Below the pieces are notes generated by a model. It did no database searches and had not been told where the DNA came from. It worked only from the letters and a program-made list of their open reading frames with translations. DNA of 64,000 nt from Longibacter sp051155795 (GTDB lineage Bacteria; Bacteroidota; Rhodothermia; Rhodothermales; Salinibacteraceae). This document shows, one piece after another, positions 47,453-55,567 of this stretch (positions are counted from its first letter, which is position 1; each line of letters opens with the position of its first letter). Made by a program: the position numbers and the translations under genes. The stretch is taken from assembly GCF_051155795.1 (NCBI RefSeq), contig NZ_DAXETW010000011.1, positions 11,918-75,917 on the forward strand, given 5' to 3'.

Positions 47453-48841
47453 ATGGAGCCTCTTTCTGTTGACCGACTCACCTCAACACGCATCCCGACG
47501 GTTCACGGCGAGTTCACGCTGTCGTTGTACGAGAATAGCCAGGACGACAAGGACCACCTCGCCCTAATCCATGGGGACATCCAGGGAGAGGAGGAGGTGC
47601 TCGTGCGCGTGCACTCGGAATGCTTTACAGGCGACGTCATCGGATCGCTGCGGTGTGACTGCGGAGAGCAACTGGAGTCGTCTCTTCGCCACATCGCCGA
47701 GGAAGGCTGCGGCGTCCTGCTCTATCTTCGGCAGGAAGGTCGAGGCATCGGCCTCCTGAACAAACTCCGCGCATACGACCTTCAGGACAAGGGCTACGAC
47801 ACCGTGGAGGCCAACCTGATGCTCGGACACGGCGCCGACGAACGCGATTACAGTATCGCCGCGCACATGCTCGCCGATCTCGGCGTCCGGTCCATTCGCC
47901 TTCTGACGAATAACCCGGAGAAAATCGAAAGCCTGGAGCAACTGGGTCTATCCGTCACGGAACGCGTACCGCTTCACCCACACCTGAATCGACACAACTC
48001 CGAATATCTGCAGACCAAGGCGGACCGGATGCGTCATCTCCTGGAGATCGGTTCGTTGAAGAACGGCTCGCGCGCGAATCCCCACGCTGGCGACGTGCAG
48101 GCCCTTGAAGTCCGGGCGCGCGAGCACATGGAGAAGACCGGTCGCCCGTTCGTCACGCTGACCTACGCACAGAGCCTGGACGGGTCAATCTCCGCGACGG
48201 GGCGCGAACCGCTGCAGATCAGCGGACCCGAGACCATGGAACTGACCCATGCGCTACGAGCCGCGCATGACGCGATTCTCGTTGGGATCAACACGGTGCT
48301 CGCCGACGACCCGCAGCTGACGGTCCGTCACGCGGACGGCGAACATCCGCGACCCGTCGTACTGGATACGACGCTTCGATGCCCACCCGATGCCCGGCTC
48401 CTTACGGAATCGGGACCGGCACCGATCATCGCAACGAGCCCGGACGCGGACGCTGCGAGTCAGGCGGCGCTCGAAAAAGCCGGAGCAACGGTTCTGCGCC
48501 TGGACTGTGAGGAGACCGGCGGGATTTGCCTCGACGCTCTGCTCAGGGCGCTCGACGAACACGAGCTGCACAGCCTCATGGTCGAAGGCGGAGGTGAGGT
48601 CATTACCAGCTTCCTACGGCGGCGTCTTGTCGACCACCTGATCATCACGATCGCCCCCATGCTCGTCGGCGGCGTTCACGCTCTTAGCGGGCTCGCGACG
48701 CCGTCGCCCGAGACGGCATCCGGCGACGGACAGCCGTCGGACACACCCACGGAGTTCCCGCGCATCGAGAACATCCAGTATCGATGGGTCGGCACAGACC
48801 TCGTGCTTGAAGGTCGCCCGGTCTGGCCGAACCCGTCCTGA
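47453..48841 (+). CDS. GTP cyclohydrolase II fused to RibD-type reductase
   Basis: This 462-residue fusion has an N-terminal RibA domain (residues about 1-205) with zinc ligands Cys57, Cys68 and Cys70 (HSECFTGDVIGSLRCDCG), the RQEGRGIGLLNKLRAYDL catalytic loop and TNNPEKIESL. After a linker comes a reductase domain (about 230-460: FVTLTYAQSLDGSISATG, HDAILVGINTVLADDPQL, MVEGGGEVITSFL). There is no deaminase domain. RibA would convert GTP to the diaminopyrimidine ribosyl phosphate, and the reductase could directly make the ribityl form, as in the fungal/archaeal order of steps. It heads a tight plus-strand cluster with a dehydrogenase, a pterin synthase and a methyltransferase, so a dedicated product other than riboflavin is likely. 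Confidence 0.93.
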   Translation: MEPLSVDRLTSTRIPTVHGEFTLSLYENSQDDKDHLALIHGDIQGEEEVLVRVHSECFTGDVIGSLRCDCGEQLESSLRHIAEEGCGVLLYLRQEGRGIGLLNKLRAYDLQDKGYDTVEANLMLGHGADERDYSIAAHMLADLGVRSIRLLTNNPEKIESLEQLGLSVTERVPLHPHLNRHNSEYLQTKADRMRHLLEIGSLKNGSRANPHAGDVQALEVRAREHMEKTGRPFVTLTYAQSLDGSISATGREPLQISGPETMELTHALRAAHDAILVGINTVLADDPQLTVRHADGEHPRPVVLDTTLRCPPDARLLTESGPAPIIATSPDADAASQAALEKAGATVLRLDCEETGGICLDALLRALDEHELHSLMVEGGGEVITSFLRRRLVDHLIITIAPMLVGGVHALSGLATPSPETASGDGQPSDTPTEFPRIENIQYRWVGTDLVLEGRPVWPNPS

Positions 48842-48877
48842 TGCTGCGCGTCGCTCCCAACCCGTTCCTGCGTGTCG

Positions 48878-49975
48878 ATGCCTGCCGTTTCCTCCCGAGA
48901 CATTCTCCTGTTCGGCGGCGACCAGTCCGTTCATATCCATACCGAACCGCTCAGCCCGCCGTCTGCGGGGCAGGTGCAAGTTGCGACGAGGGTATCCGCG
49001 ATCAGCGCTGGTACGGAGCGCCTGGTTTACACGGGCCATCTCCCGCACGAGCTCGCTGCAGATGCGTCAATCGACCAGCTCCAACCGGGCGGGGAGGACG
49101 ACAACCCGTATCCAATGCCGTATGGCTATGCCTGCGCCGGTACGGTCATCGCTACGGGCGCCGATGTATCCGCGACATGGCTCGGACGCCGCGTCTTCGC
49201 GTTTCATCCGCACGCCACCCATTTCAATGCAGCGCCGCAGGATCTCATCGAAATAGCGGACAGCCTGACGCTGGAGGCCGCCGTGCTCTACCCGAACATG
49301 GAAACGGCTACCGGCCTCGTGATGGACGGTGCACCGATCGTCGGCGAGCGGGTTGCCGTCTTCGGACTCGGCGTCGTCGGCCTTCTCACGTTTCGCCTCT
49401 TGCTCACGCACCCCCTCGAGCGCGTCATAGGAATTGACCCGGACCCCACACGCCGCGATACCGCCAGGGCGCTGGTCAACCGCTCGGAAGCGGCACAGGC
49501 CGTGGTTGCCGCCCCGGACGACGTCGAACGCGTAGAGACAGCCGCTGCCGTGTCTGATCGGGACGATCCCACGAAGGATCTACGGGGAGGCGTGGACCTC
49601 GCGTACGAAGTCAGCGGCCACCCGGACACGCTCAATGCTGCCCTCGCGCTCTGCGGTTACGGCGGACGCATCGTTATCGGCTCCTGGTACGGGACCAAAA
49701 CGGCGCCTGTGGAACTTGGACGCCGATTTCACCGGTCCCACGCGACAATTCGTTCCAGCCAGGTCAGCACGATCGGTCCGGAGCACCGGCCTCGTTGGAC
49801 GAAAGCGCGCCGGACATCGGTCGTCCTAAACCTTCTCGGCGATCTTCAGCCTGACGCCCTTGGGGTAGAAACCCGGCCGTTTCGCGCGGCTCGGCAAACA
49901 TACAGGGCCCTTGCCGATGGCAGCGACGAGGCGGTGCAGATTCTGCATTCATATTCCCATTCGACATCGTCATAA
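48878..49975 (+). CDS. Medium-chain dehydrogenase, BchC-like
   Basis: This 365-residue Rossmann-fold MDR protein has GLGVVGLLTFRLLL (about residues 169-182) for NAD(P) binding and VDLAYEVSGHPDTLNAAL later. The N-terminal segment AISAGTERLVYTGHLP replaces the usual CGxD zinc motif and resembles BchC-type and related dehydrogenases lacking the standard catalytic zinc. The start is taken at ATG 48878. A GTG at 48872 would add two residues. It follows the RibA-RibD fusion by 36 bases and precedes the pterin synthase by 15, so it is probably the oxidoreductase step of that pathway. Confidence 0.85.
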   Translation: MPAVSSRDILLFGGDQSVHIHTEPLSPPSAGQVQVATRVSAISAGTERLVYTGHLPHELAADASIDQLQPGGEDDNPYPMPYGYACAGTVIATGADVSATWLGRRVFAFHPHATHFNAAPQDLIEIADSLTLEAAVLYPNMETATGLVMDGAPIVGERVAVFGLGVVGLLTFRLLLTHPLERVIGIDPDPTRRDTARALVNRSEAAQAVVAAPDDVERVETAAAVSDRDDPTKDLRGGVDLAYEVSGHPDTLNAALALCGYGGRIVIGSWYGTKTAPVELGRRFHRSHATIRSSQVSTIGPEHRPRWTKARRTSVVLNLLGDLQPDALGVETRPFRAARQTYRALADGSDEAVQILHSYSHSTSS

Positions 49976-49990
49976 GTCCCTATATCTGAT

Positions 49991-50368
49991 ATGTATGAGC
50001 TGATGGTTCGACGTGACTTTATGGCACAGCATTATTTGACTGTCCCCGATGCCGGACCCGAAAACGAATGGCACTCACACCACTTCACGATCGAGGTCGA
50101 ACTTCAGGGGGAAAAGCTAAACAAGTACGGGTATCTCGTCGATATTGATGATGTAAAGCGCAGTCTTGATAACATTGAAAATCGCTATCGAGATGCGACA
50201 CTGAACGACCTTAAAGAATTCGAAGGTAGAAATCCGAGTGTTGAGCATTTCGCCCGCTTCTGCTGCCAGAACGTTCTGGATCACATCGACGGTGGCACGA
50301 TCGACCGCGTGACGCTCCGCATCTGGGAAGACGATGACGCGTGGGCGTCGTACACAACCGAACCGTAG
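49991..50368 (+). CDS. 6-pyruvoyl-tetrahydropterin synthase family protein, Cys-to-Glu type
   Basis: This 125-residue T-fold protein has zinc ligands His14 (FMAQHYL), His28 and His30 (WHSHHF). The catalytic Cys of QueD and PTPS, expected four residues before the first His of the HxH pair, is Glu24 here (PENEWHSH). The same change defines PTPS-III enzymes that cleave dihydroneopterin triphosphate to 6-hydroxymethyl-dihydropterin. A Glu in TLRIWEDDDAWASY matches the pterin-anchoring Glu. The gene lies 15 bases after the BchC-like dehydrogenase, so the two are very probably co-transcribed. A PTPS-III-like folate role is one reading. A novel pteridine step tied to the cluster is the other. Confidence 0.88.
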   Translation: MYELMVRRDFMAQHYLTVPDAGPENEWHSHHFTIEVELQGEKLNKYGYLVDIDDVKRSLDNIENRYRDATLNDLKEFEGRNPSVEHFARFCCQNVLDHIDGGTIDRVTLRIWEDDDAWASYTTEP

Positions 50369-50433
50369 GCCGTCGGGCAAACGGACGAGCACGGATATCC
50401 ACTCACATTCCTCGACTTGCATCGCAGCGCTCC

Positions 50434-51444
50434 GTGACCTTTTCGTATCCGCGATACCTCGAAGCCAAACGAAGCGTCGACGAACGAGCACGCCACCCGA
50501 AGGTATGGACAACGTTTCTCGAAGCAGCGGCCGAGATTGCGCTTGCGAACCCAGGCCGTCCGCTGCGAGTGCTCGAGATTGGCGCAGGCGTCGGGGACCT
50601 GGCTATCAAGATTCTCAACGAACTCGACGCCGAGTCCGTCAACTACACCGTCCTCGACGTGAACGCGGATAATCTCGATCGCGCCAGAGAACGTATCGCT
50701 TCGTCACTCGACATGGAGGCATCAGAGGACGATGCCTTCGTCTCGACAAGCAGGCGAAACCATCGCGTTCGATTCGTAGAAGACGATCTCACATCCTTCG
50801 CAAGACATGATCGCGAGGAGCCGGATACAGGGACGTATCACGTCATCGTAGGACAAGCAATCATTGACATTCTTCCGACATACATCTCTTTGCGAATCGC
50901 TCACGGTCTGCTACGGTCCGGTGGGCTTGCATATCTGCCGATCCATGTCGACGGACTCACTGAGTTCGAACCGACAGAGATGTATGACATGGATAAACGA
51001 GTCATGAATGTATACCATGATACCATGACACGGACCTACTCGGTGGATGCGAGGTGGGGGCCAGATCCGTCGGGTGCCGATAGAAGTGATGCCGCCCGCA
51101 TCGACGGTGCTCCCACCGTTTGCGACGCTATAGCCGTGCAGTCCGACGGCGCGCGTTGCGGTCGGGACCTGCTCATTGACGCACCTGGCGCGGGGTTCGA
51201 TGTCGTGGATGCGGGCAGCTCCGACTGGCTAGTGCGACCGGATTCGAAAACCGGTGGGTACGTCGAGGAGGAAGACTACTTTCTAGCCTGCATGCTTCAT
51301 TTCGTGGAGGAAGCTCTGACCGATGCCGCCTCCATCGACAGGTCGCAACTTGAGGACTGGCTGGCCCGTCGACGCCGCCAGCTTGATGACGCCACGTTGA
51401 TGCTACTGGTTCACAACCTGGACGTCTTGCTTCGGCGGCGCTGA
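50434..51444 (+). CDS. SAM-dependent methyltransferase
   Basis: This class I methyltransferase of about 336 residues has the SAM motif LRVLEIGAGVGDLAIKIL (about residues 45-62), an acidic loop after YTVLDVN, and a family-typical motif around YHVIVGQAIIDILPTYI. The N-terminus SYPRYLEAKRSVDERA resembles small-molecule methyltransferases rather than RNA or DNA ones. Start choice is uncertain: GTG at 50434 gives the natural N-terminus, while GTG at 50341 would overlap the preceding gene. It closes the four-gene cluster and may methylate its product. The C-terminal half is long and charged with no other recognised domain. Confidence 0.8.
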   Translation: MTFSYPRYLEAKRSVDERARHPKVWTTFLEAAAEIALANPGRPLRVLEIGAGVGDLAIKILNELDAESVNYTVLDVNADNLDRARERIASSLDMEASEDDAFVSTSRRNHRVRFVEDDLTSFARHDREEPDTGTYHVIVGQAIIDILPTYISLRIAHGLLRSGGLAYLPIHVDGLTEFEPTEMYDMDKRVMNVYHDTMTRTYSVDARWGPDPSGADRSDAARIDGAPTVCDAIAVQSDGARCGRDLLIDAPGAGFDVVDAGSSDWLVRPDSKTGGYVEEEDYFLACMLHFVEEALTDAASIDRSQLEDWLARRRRQLDDATLMLLVHNLDVLLRRR

Positions 51445-51497
51445 CCCTGAAGAATGCAAACCGGGACAGAGTGCGTGATACGTGTGATGCTTTGCCG

Positions 51498-52532
51498 TCA
51501 CAAACCGAGATCCTCGGTCGGATTGTCGTTGAAGAGTCGTCCTTCGCGAATATACTCGCGGACCATTTTCTCCGATTTATGTCCGGTGTGGCGCATAATG
51601 ATGCGTTCAGGGGTACCGGAACGGGCAGCCTGCGTCGTGAATCCGGCTCGCAACGAGTGCCCGCTGTAGGCGTCGGCGTCTAAGCCAGCCCGACCGGCGG
51701 CACGTTTTACGATTAGCGCGACGCTACGGCCGGTCAGGGCAGATTCTGCGACATTACCGTGTCGGTCGACGCCCCGAAAAATCGGCCCCGCGTCGATTCC
51801 GGCGGCATTCAGCCAACTCCGCAGGCTTCGCACCGGGCACGTGGTGGGCTTCGAACCGTACCGGAGGCCCTTGACGTGGCCGCGACCTTCCTGATCAGAT
51901 TTGCTCTGGCGCACGACGAGTCGTAGTCCATCGGCGTTGAAGCCGACGTCCGACACGTGCAGCCCGACAAGTTCACTTCGGCGGAGTGCGCCGGCAAAAC
52001 CGACCAGGAGAAGCGCCCGATCCCGCTTTGCCGCGAGGGTTAGGCGGTCCGTCTCCGGCGACCGGGGTAGCGACTCGACCATCAGCCGGATGTCATCCGT
52101 AAGCGCCGGGGCAACTTTATCACGCGCTCGCGTCTTCGATCGGGCGACACCGGCCCAGACGGATCGAAGCGGCTCCTGCGATGTGAGGGCGGGACTTTCA
52201 AGACCCTGCGTCTTATGCGCCTGGGAGATGGCGGTTAGTTTGCGCTCGAGCGTGGACAACTTGTATCGGTCGGCGACGTCCGTCAGGTATAGGATGACGG
52301 TACGGTCGTCCGCTGGAAGCGGATCGAGGTCGTGATCGCGACACCAGCCGCGAAAAAGCGTCCAGTCGGCTCGATAGGCGCGTTTCGTGTTCTCAGCGCG
52401 TGACTTTCGTGCGAACGCATCGGCACGTTCGGCGACGTCGAACAGCCGGGCCATCCGGGTTTCCGGATCTACGGGCTGTAGGCGCTGTTCGGCGGACGAA
52501 TCGTTCGTAGCGTGATCGGGGTCGGCGGGCAT
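51498..52532 (-). CDS. Tyrosine recombinase (integrase), intact active site
   Basis: This 344-residue enzyme has an N-terminal SAM-like DNA-binding domain (about 40-135: ENTKRAYRADWTLFRGWCRD) and the catalytic domain with all residues present: Arg184 (GALRRSEL), Lys211 (RQSKSDQEG), His292 and Arg295 (GHSLRAG), His318 (RHTGHKS) and nucleophile Tyr327 (VREYIR). The ATG at 52532 is preferred to an upstream start at 52601. It is not an integron integrase, since the characteristic insert is missing. It lies directly after the methyltransferase gene on the opposite strand, and about 300 bases upstream sits a strong dif/att-like site. Confidence 0.93.
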   Translation of the reverse strand: MPADPDHATNDSSAEQRLQPVDPETRMARLFDVAERADAFARKSRAENTKRAYRADWTLFRGWCRDHDLDPLPADDRTVILYLTDVADRYKLSTLERKLTAISQAHKTQGLESPALTSQEPLRSVWAGVARSKTRARDKVAPALTDDIRLMVESLPRSPETDRLTLAAKRDRALLLVGFAGALRRSELVGLHVSDVGFNADGLRLVVRQSKSDQEGRGHVKGLRYGSKPTTCPVRSLRSWLNAAGIDAGPIFRGVDRHGNVAESALTGRSVALIVKRAAGRAGLDADAYSGHSLRAGFTTQAARSGTPERIIMRHTGHKSEKMVREYIREGRLFNDNPTEDLGL

Positions 52533-52836
52533 CAGCAGGTGTGGTGGGACAACAAAAGTCGTTGGTTCAACCCGCGCAGCAGGGTCCGATGGGCTGACCA
52601 ATCGCGGGATAGGCTACACGCGCAACACCGTTACGGTTCGTGCGGAGCGTCCGACGCGAGCGTCCTACATGTCAGACCCAAGCGTCGGCGTTGCCGGCCT
52701 CGAATACGCCGGCGTCGATCTACGGGTCTGCGTGAGCTGTGGGTCGACCGGTGGAGCCGGGCCTCGGACCCGAACCAGAGGACGTCCGGAAGCTACAGTC
52801 CGCGCGGCGGACAAACGGCGGGATATTCGTCGGATA

Positions 52837-52873
52837 ATCCTGACTTCCTATAATTATCCATTATCGGAAGTCA
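52837..52873. other. dif/att-like tyrosine recombinase core site
   Basis: Left arm CCTGACTTCCTATAA (52837-52851) and right arm TTATCGGAAGTCAGG (52859-52873) are inverted repeats matching at 14 of 15 positions, separated by the 7-base spacer TTATCCA. The left inner 11 bases, ACTTCCTATAA, resemble the XerC arm of Firmicutes dif sites as I remember them, and TTAT begins the right arm as in dif. Two recombinase genes flank it. It is likely a crossover site of one of them, or a Xer-exploiting element site. Confidence 0.65.
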
Positions 52874-53076
52874 GGTTTCAGGCGCTGACAGGCATTTCCC
52901 GCACCGGACCTCGAACGGGCCTCATGCGCTGTCATCTGTTTTTGTCGCTCACGGATCTTCGCTCGTTCCTCCATTGCACGCTCACGTGATTTCTAACAGT
53001 CGACAACCAACCATGCCGCGTCTCCGTTGCGAAGGCTTTGGCGAAACACATCCGCACCGGCACATGCGCATCGCTA

Positions 53077-53109
53077 ACATACGGGCTACATACGGGCTAC
53101 ATACGGGCC
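53077..53109. repeat. Three tandem 11-base repeats
   Basis: ACATACGGGCT occurs at 53077-53087 and 53088-53098, and with a final C at 53099-53109. It lies between the dif-like site and the stop of the second recombinase gene. Such short direct repeats can be accessory arm-binding sites for recombinases, or simple slippage. Confidence 0.7.
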
Positions 53110-53154
53110 CTACGCACCGGTCACGGTCTGCTCCGAACCACGCGATCCCCGTCG

Positions 53155-54165
53155 TTACAGTTTCCCGCCCAAGCCTGACGCTGATGATCGCCCCGTGCCA
53201 ATCTGTACGTAGTCCGCGGCACTATCGCGAAGACGTTCCTCTTGGCGCGCGGCATACGGCACCGTCGCAGCGTATCGACCGTGCGCACGCACCTGGTCGC
53301 CCGTCGCGCCTGAATCAAGCGCCAGCTGTAGACCGGTCTTCCGCAAACGATCCGGCGTCACGTCCTCCAGGTCCGCAGCCTCGCCAGCGTCTCGTACGAT
53401 CCGGTAGATCGCGTCCCCCGTGAGTGACGCGCCCCGGTTCCGGTTGCTGTACGAACGAAACAGCATCCCGGACCGAATTCCCACGTCCATTCTCACGGCC
53501 TCGACGTGTCTATATACGTGATCGGGAACTTTTGCACGGCCTGAGAGGGTCTCCGAGAGGCCGGATCCGGTGGCTTCGGGCCTATTGTCTCCGGGAACCG
53601 CATTCGAGCGTCGGTCCGGAGGGCGAATATCCAGGACCCGGTATCGTCCGACGAGCCGAAAGTCGTCCACGCGTACACGGACGACCTCGCTTCGACGAAG
53701 CGCACAATGAAGGATCAGCATCAGAATTGCCCGATCTCGCCGCCCGGTGGCGCTTGTTGTGTCGATGGACGCAACGATGCGTTCCGTTTCCTCACGCGAA
53801 ATCGGCCCGGACGCCGATGCCGATGTTGACCGGCGCGGCATTGGCGTTCGAACGCGCCCGTCACGGGCTGGATTGGACTCAACGACTCCCTTTATCGACA
53901 GCCAGTCGAAGAATTGCCGCAAAGCCGACAGCCGCCGTTGAAGTGTGGCTTTCGAGAGGCCGCTGGATTCGCCACGCTTCACGAACGCGTCCACATCTGT
54001 AGCATCGACGCCCGCCGCCAGGTCGACCGAGATCTCGGGACGTCCGAAGAAGGCCTGGAGGTCCCGTAGGTAGGCGCGCTGCGTGTGCGGCGATTCCTTC
54101 TGCTCTACGAACCCGGCGATCAGGGCATCGGCATCCATGCGACCGATTTGATCAATTTTATTCAT
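53155..54165 (-). CDS. Tyrosine recombinase, divergent active site
   Basis: This 336-residue protein has an N-terminal core-binding domain (about 12-95: PHTQRAYLRDLQAFF, then ATLQRRLSALRQFFDWL) and a catalytic domain with Arg157 (CALRRSEV), Arg275, His295 (RAHGRYA) and Tyr304 (TVPYAA). The His of the box II HxxR motif is replaced by Asp272 (TPDRLRKTG), a change expected to weaken activity. The protein may be active with reduced function or serve as a partner of the intact recombinase next door. The start MNKIDQIGRM is followed upstream by a very AT-rich promoter-like region (54160-54210). Confidence 0.88.
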   Translation of the reverse strand: MNKIDQIGRMDADALIAGFVEQKESPHTQRAYLRDLQAFFGRPEISVDLAAGVDATDVDAFVKRGESSGLSKATLQRRLSALRQFFDWLSIKGVVESNPARDGRVRTPMPRRSTSASASGPISREETERIVASIDTTSATGRRDRAILMLILHCALRRSEVVRVRVDDFRLVGRYRVLDIRPPDRRSNAVPGDNRPEATGSGLSETLSGRAKVPDHVYRHVEAVRMDVGIRSGMLFRSYSNRNRGASLTGDAIYRIVRDAGEAADLEDVTPDRLRKTGLQLALDSGATGDQVRAHGRYAATVPYAARQEERLRDSAADYVQIGTGRSSASGLGGKL

Positions 54166-54249
54166 GATAATGATAATTACCGTATTTTACGATTCCAAAC
54201 GTTCAGGTTCCGTATCTACATGGATCTCTCATGGGAGCGGTCGAACCGC

Positions 54250-54293
54250 GTGAAAGAAAACTGCCGGAGCCCTCATCCGAGAGCCCCGGCAGT
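54250..54293 (-). terminator. Rho-independent terminator of the baeRF gene
   Basis: ACTGCCGG (54260-54267) and CCGGCAGT (54286-54293) pair exactly. On the minus strand the stem is followed by TTTTCTTTC. It lies 66 bases past the stop of the eRF1-like gene and before the second recombinase's promoter region. Confidence 0.85.
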
Positions 54294-54358
54294 ACCGCCA
54301 CTTTTCCGCAGGTGGTCGGAAAGGTGCGCCCATCCCGCGATCGATGTCGCCACGCCAT

Positions 54359-55567
54359 TCATCCGGCCTCGGTAGCCTGAACGTCGGCTTCGTAACGGAA
54401 GGTGGCCGCAATCGCGCGCCCTCCCGGCATATTCTCCGGTTGTAGCGCGTACACGGTCGCTCCGTTCAGGTAGGCGTGCACTGCCGCATAGTCAAGTAGG
54501 TCCTCATCCCCTGGACGGCGCTCTTCCCGGAGCTGGACGGTGTTCGACTGCGGGTCGAAATTGCCCCATCGATACGTGCCGATCGGGACGAACAGCGTAT
54601 CTACTCGGCTGAATGCGCAGGCTGGGATGATTTCGTGGAACGCGTCCGACGCCAGTCCGCCGTCCTGGTAAAAGAGCTGGTCGAACTGCTCGAGCGCATC
54701 GTCCTGCTCCTGCATGAACACGGGTTCGACGATGTCCCATGCCTTCTCGTGGAGCTGAGTCTCGTTGTGCGGCTCGGGATTTCCGCGAACGATGTCGTCC
54801 TCAATCAGGTGCGGGTACCTGTTCACTTCTGTGTAGAGCGGGAGATACTCCGCGACCCCCGCGAGCAGAAGGGGTGCGTTCTCTTCCGCGAGCCGGTCCA
54901 TCACGCCGTCGTCCACCTTGTGAAAGAAGCGCTTGAGCTCTTCGGCCGGCGCACGAGAGCCGTCGTCGGCGTCTCCTCCCTGTCCGTGATAGGTAAGGTT
55001 GGTCCCACCGGTGCCGTTCTGAGACGAACTGGTATGGTACTGCAAGGACTTTTCCGGATCCTCGTACTGCTCGATCGCCTCGACGATATCGGCGGGAATC
55101 GTATCGCTCGACACCTCGCTTACACCGTGATGCGTGCCCTGGAAGAGGCGCACGTCATTCTGGCTGAGCGTGAGCAGATAAAAGCGGTTGTTGGTTGCAA
55201 TAATCGGGAATAGCGGCTTCAGGTGGAACCGCGTCCCGACGATGGCGACCTCATCGAAAGCAAGCGGGAGCCGGTAGAATTCGGTCGATTCCGGGGTGAT
55301 AAATGCGGCGAGGCCGTCGCTAACGCTGCGCCAGAAAGCGGTATCGTCGAACCGCCGCTTGACGCTGGCAAGAAGGTCTTCGATCTCGTCTTCCGATCGC
55401 CCGGCATCTCGCAACTGATCGCGGGCATCGCGCACCAGGTTTTTGAGCCGTGTGGGATTCTGTGCCCACCCGGATTCATGCTTCAAGGTGGGCATATAGA
55501 TCGAGATGCAGACATCGTTCTGTTGCTGTGCCAGCTGGCGCAGCTGTTCGCGATTGAAGAGATCCAT
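54359..55567 (-). CDS. Bacterial archaeo-eukaryotic release factor-like (baeRF) protein
   Basis: This 402-residue protein follows the domain layout of the baeRF families (bacterial relatives of eRF1 and Pelota). There is an N-terminal alpha/beta region (VCISIYMPTLKHESGWAQNP), a middle region, and a C-terminal L7Ae-like domain (ASDAFHEIIPACAFSRVDTLFVPIG). The segment PLLLAGVAEYLPLYTEVNRYPHL is a strong family marker. The GGQ peptide-release motif of true eRF1 is not seen. Proposed roles for the family include ribosome rescue or a Vms1-like peptidyl-tRNA action, all unproven here. Its terminator is clear, so it is probably monocistronic. Confidence 0.8.
   Translation of the reverse strand: MDLFNREQLRQLAQQQNDVCISIYMPTLKHESGWAQNPTRLKNLVRDARDQLRDAGRSEDEIEDLLASVKRRFDDTAFWRSVSDGLAAFITPESTEFYRLPLAFDEVAIVGTRFHLKPLFPIIATNNRFYLLTLSQNDVRLFQGTHHGVSEVSSDTIPADIVEAIEQYEDPEKSLQYHTSSSQNGTGGTNLTYHGQGGDADDGSRAPAEELKRFFHKVDDGVMDRLAEENAPLLLAGVAEYLPLYTEVNRYPHLIEDDIVRGNPEPHNETQLHEKAWDIVEPVFMQEQDDALEQFDQLFYQDGGLASDAFHEIIPACAFSRVDTLFVPIGTYRWGNFDPQSNTVQLREERRPGDEDLLDYAAVHAYLNGATVYALQPENMPGGRAIAATFRYEADVQATEAG

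Larger units (their letters stand above)
52533..53154. other. Spacer between two recombinase genes with recombination-site-like repeats
   Basis: About 620 bases with no convincing gene. It contains the 37-base dif/att-like inverted repeat at 52837-52873 and a three-copy 11-base tandem repeat at 53077-53109, both listed separately. This layout is typical of the recognition region of a tyrosine recombinase. Confidence 0.6.

Noticed and set aside
51498..54165. Integron or cargo-carrying genomic island
   Set aside because: The recombinase lacks the integron-integrase insert, no attC-like array is present, and there are no cargo genes between or beside the recombinases.
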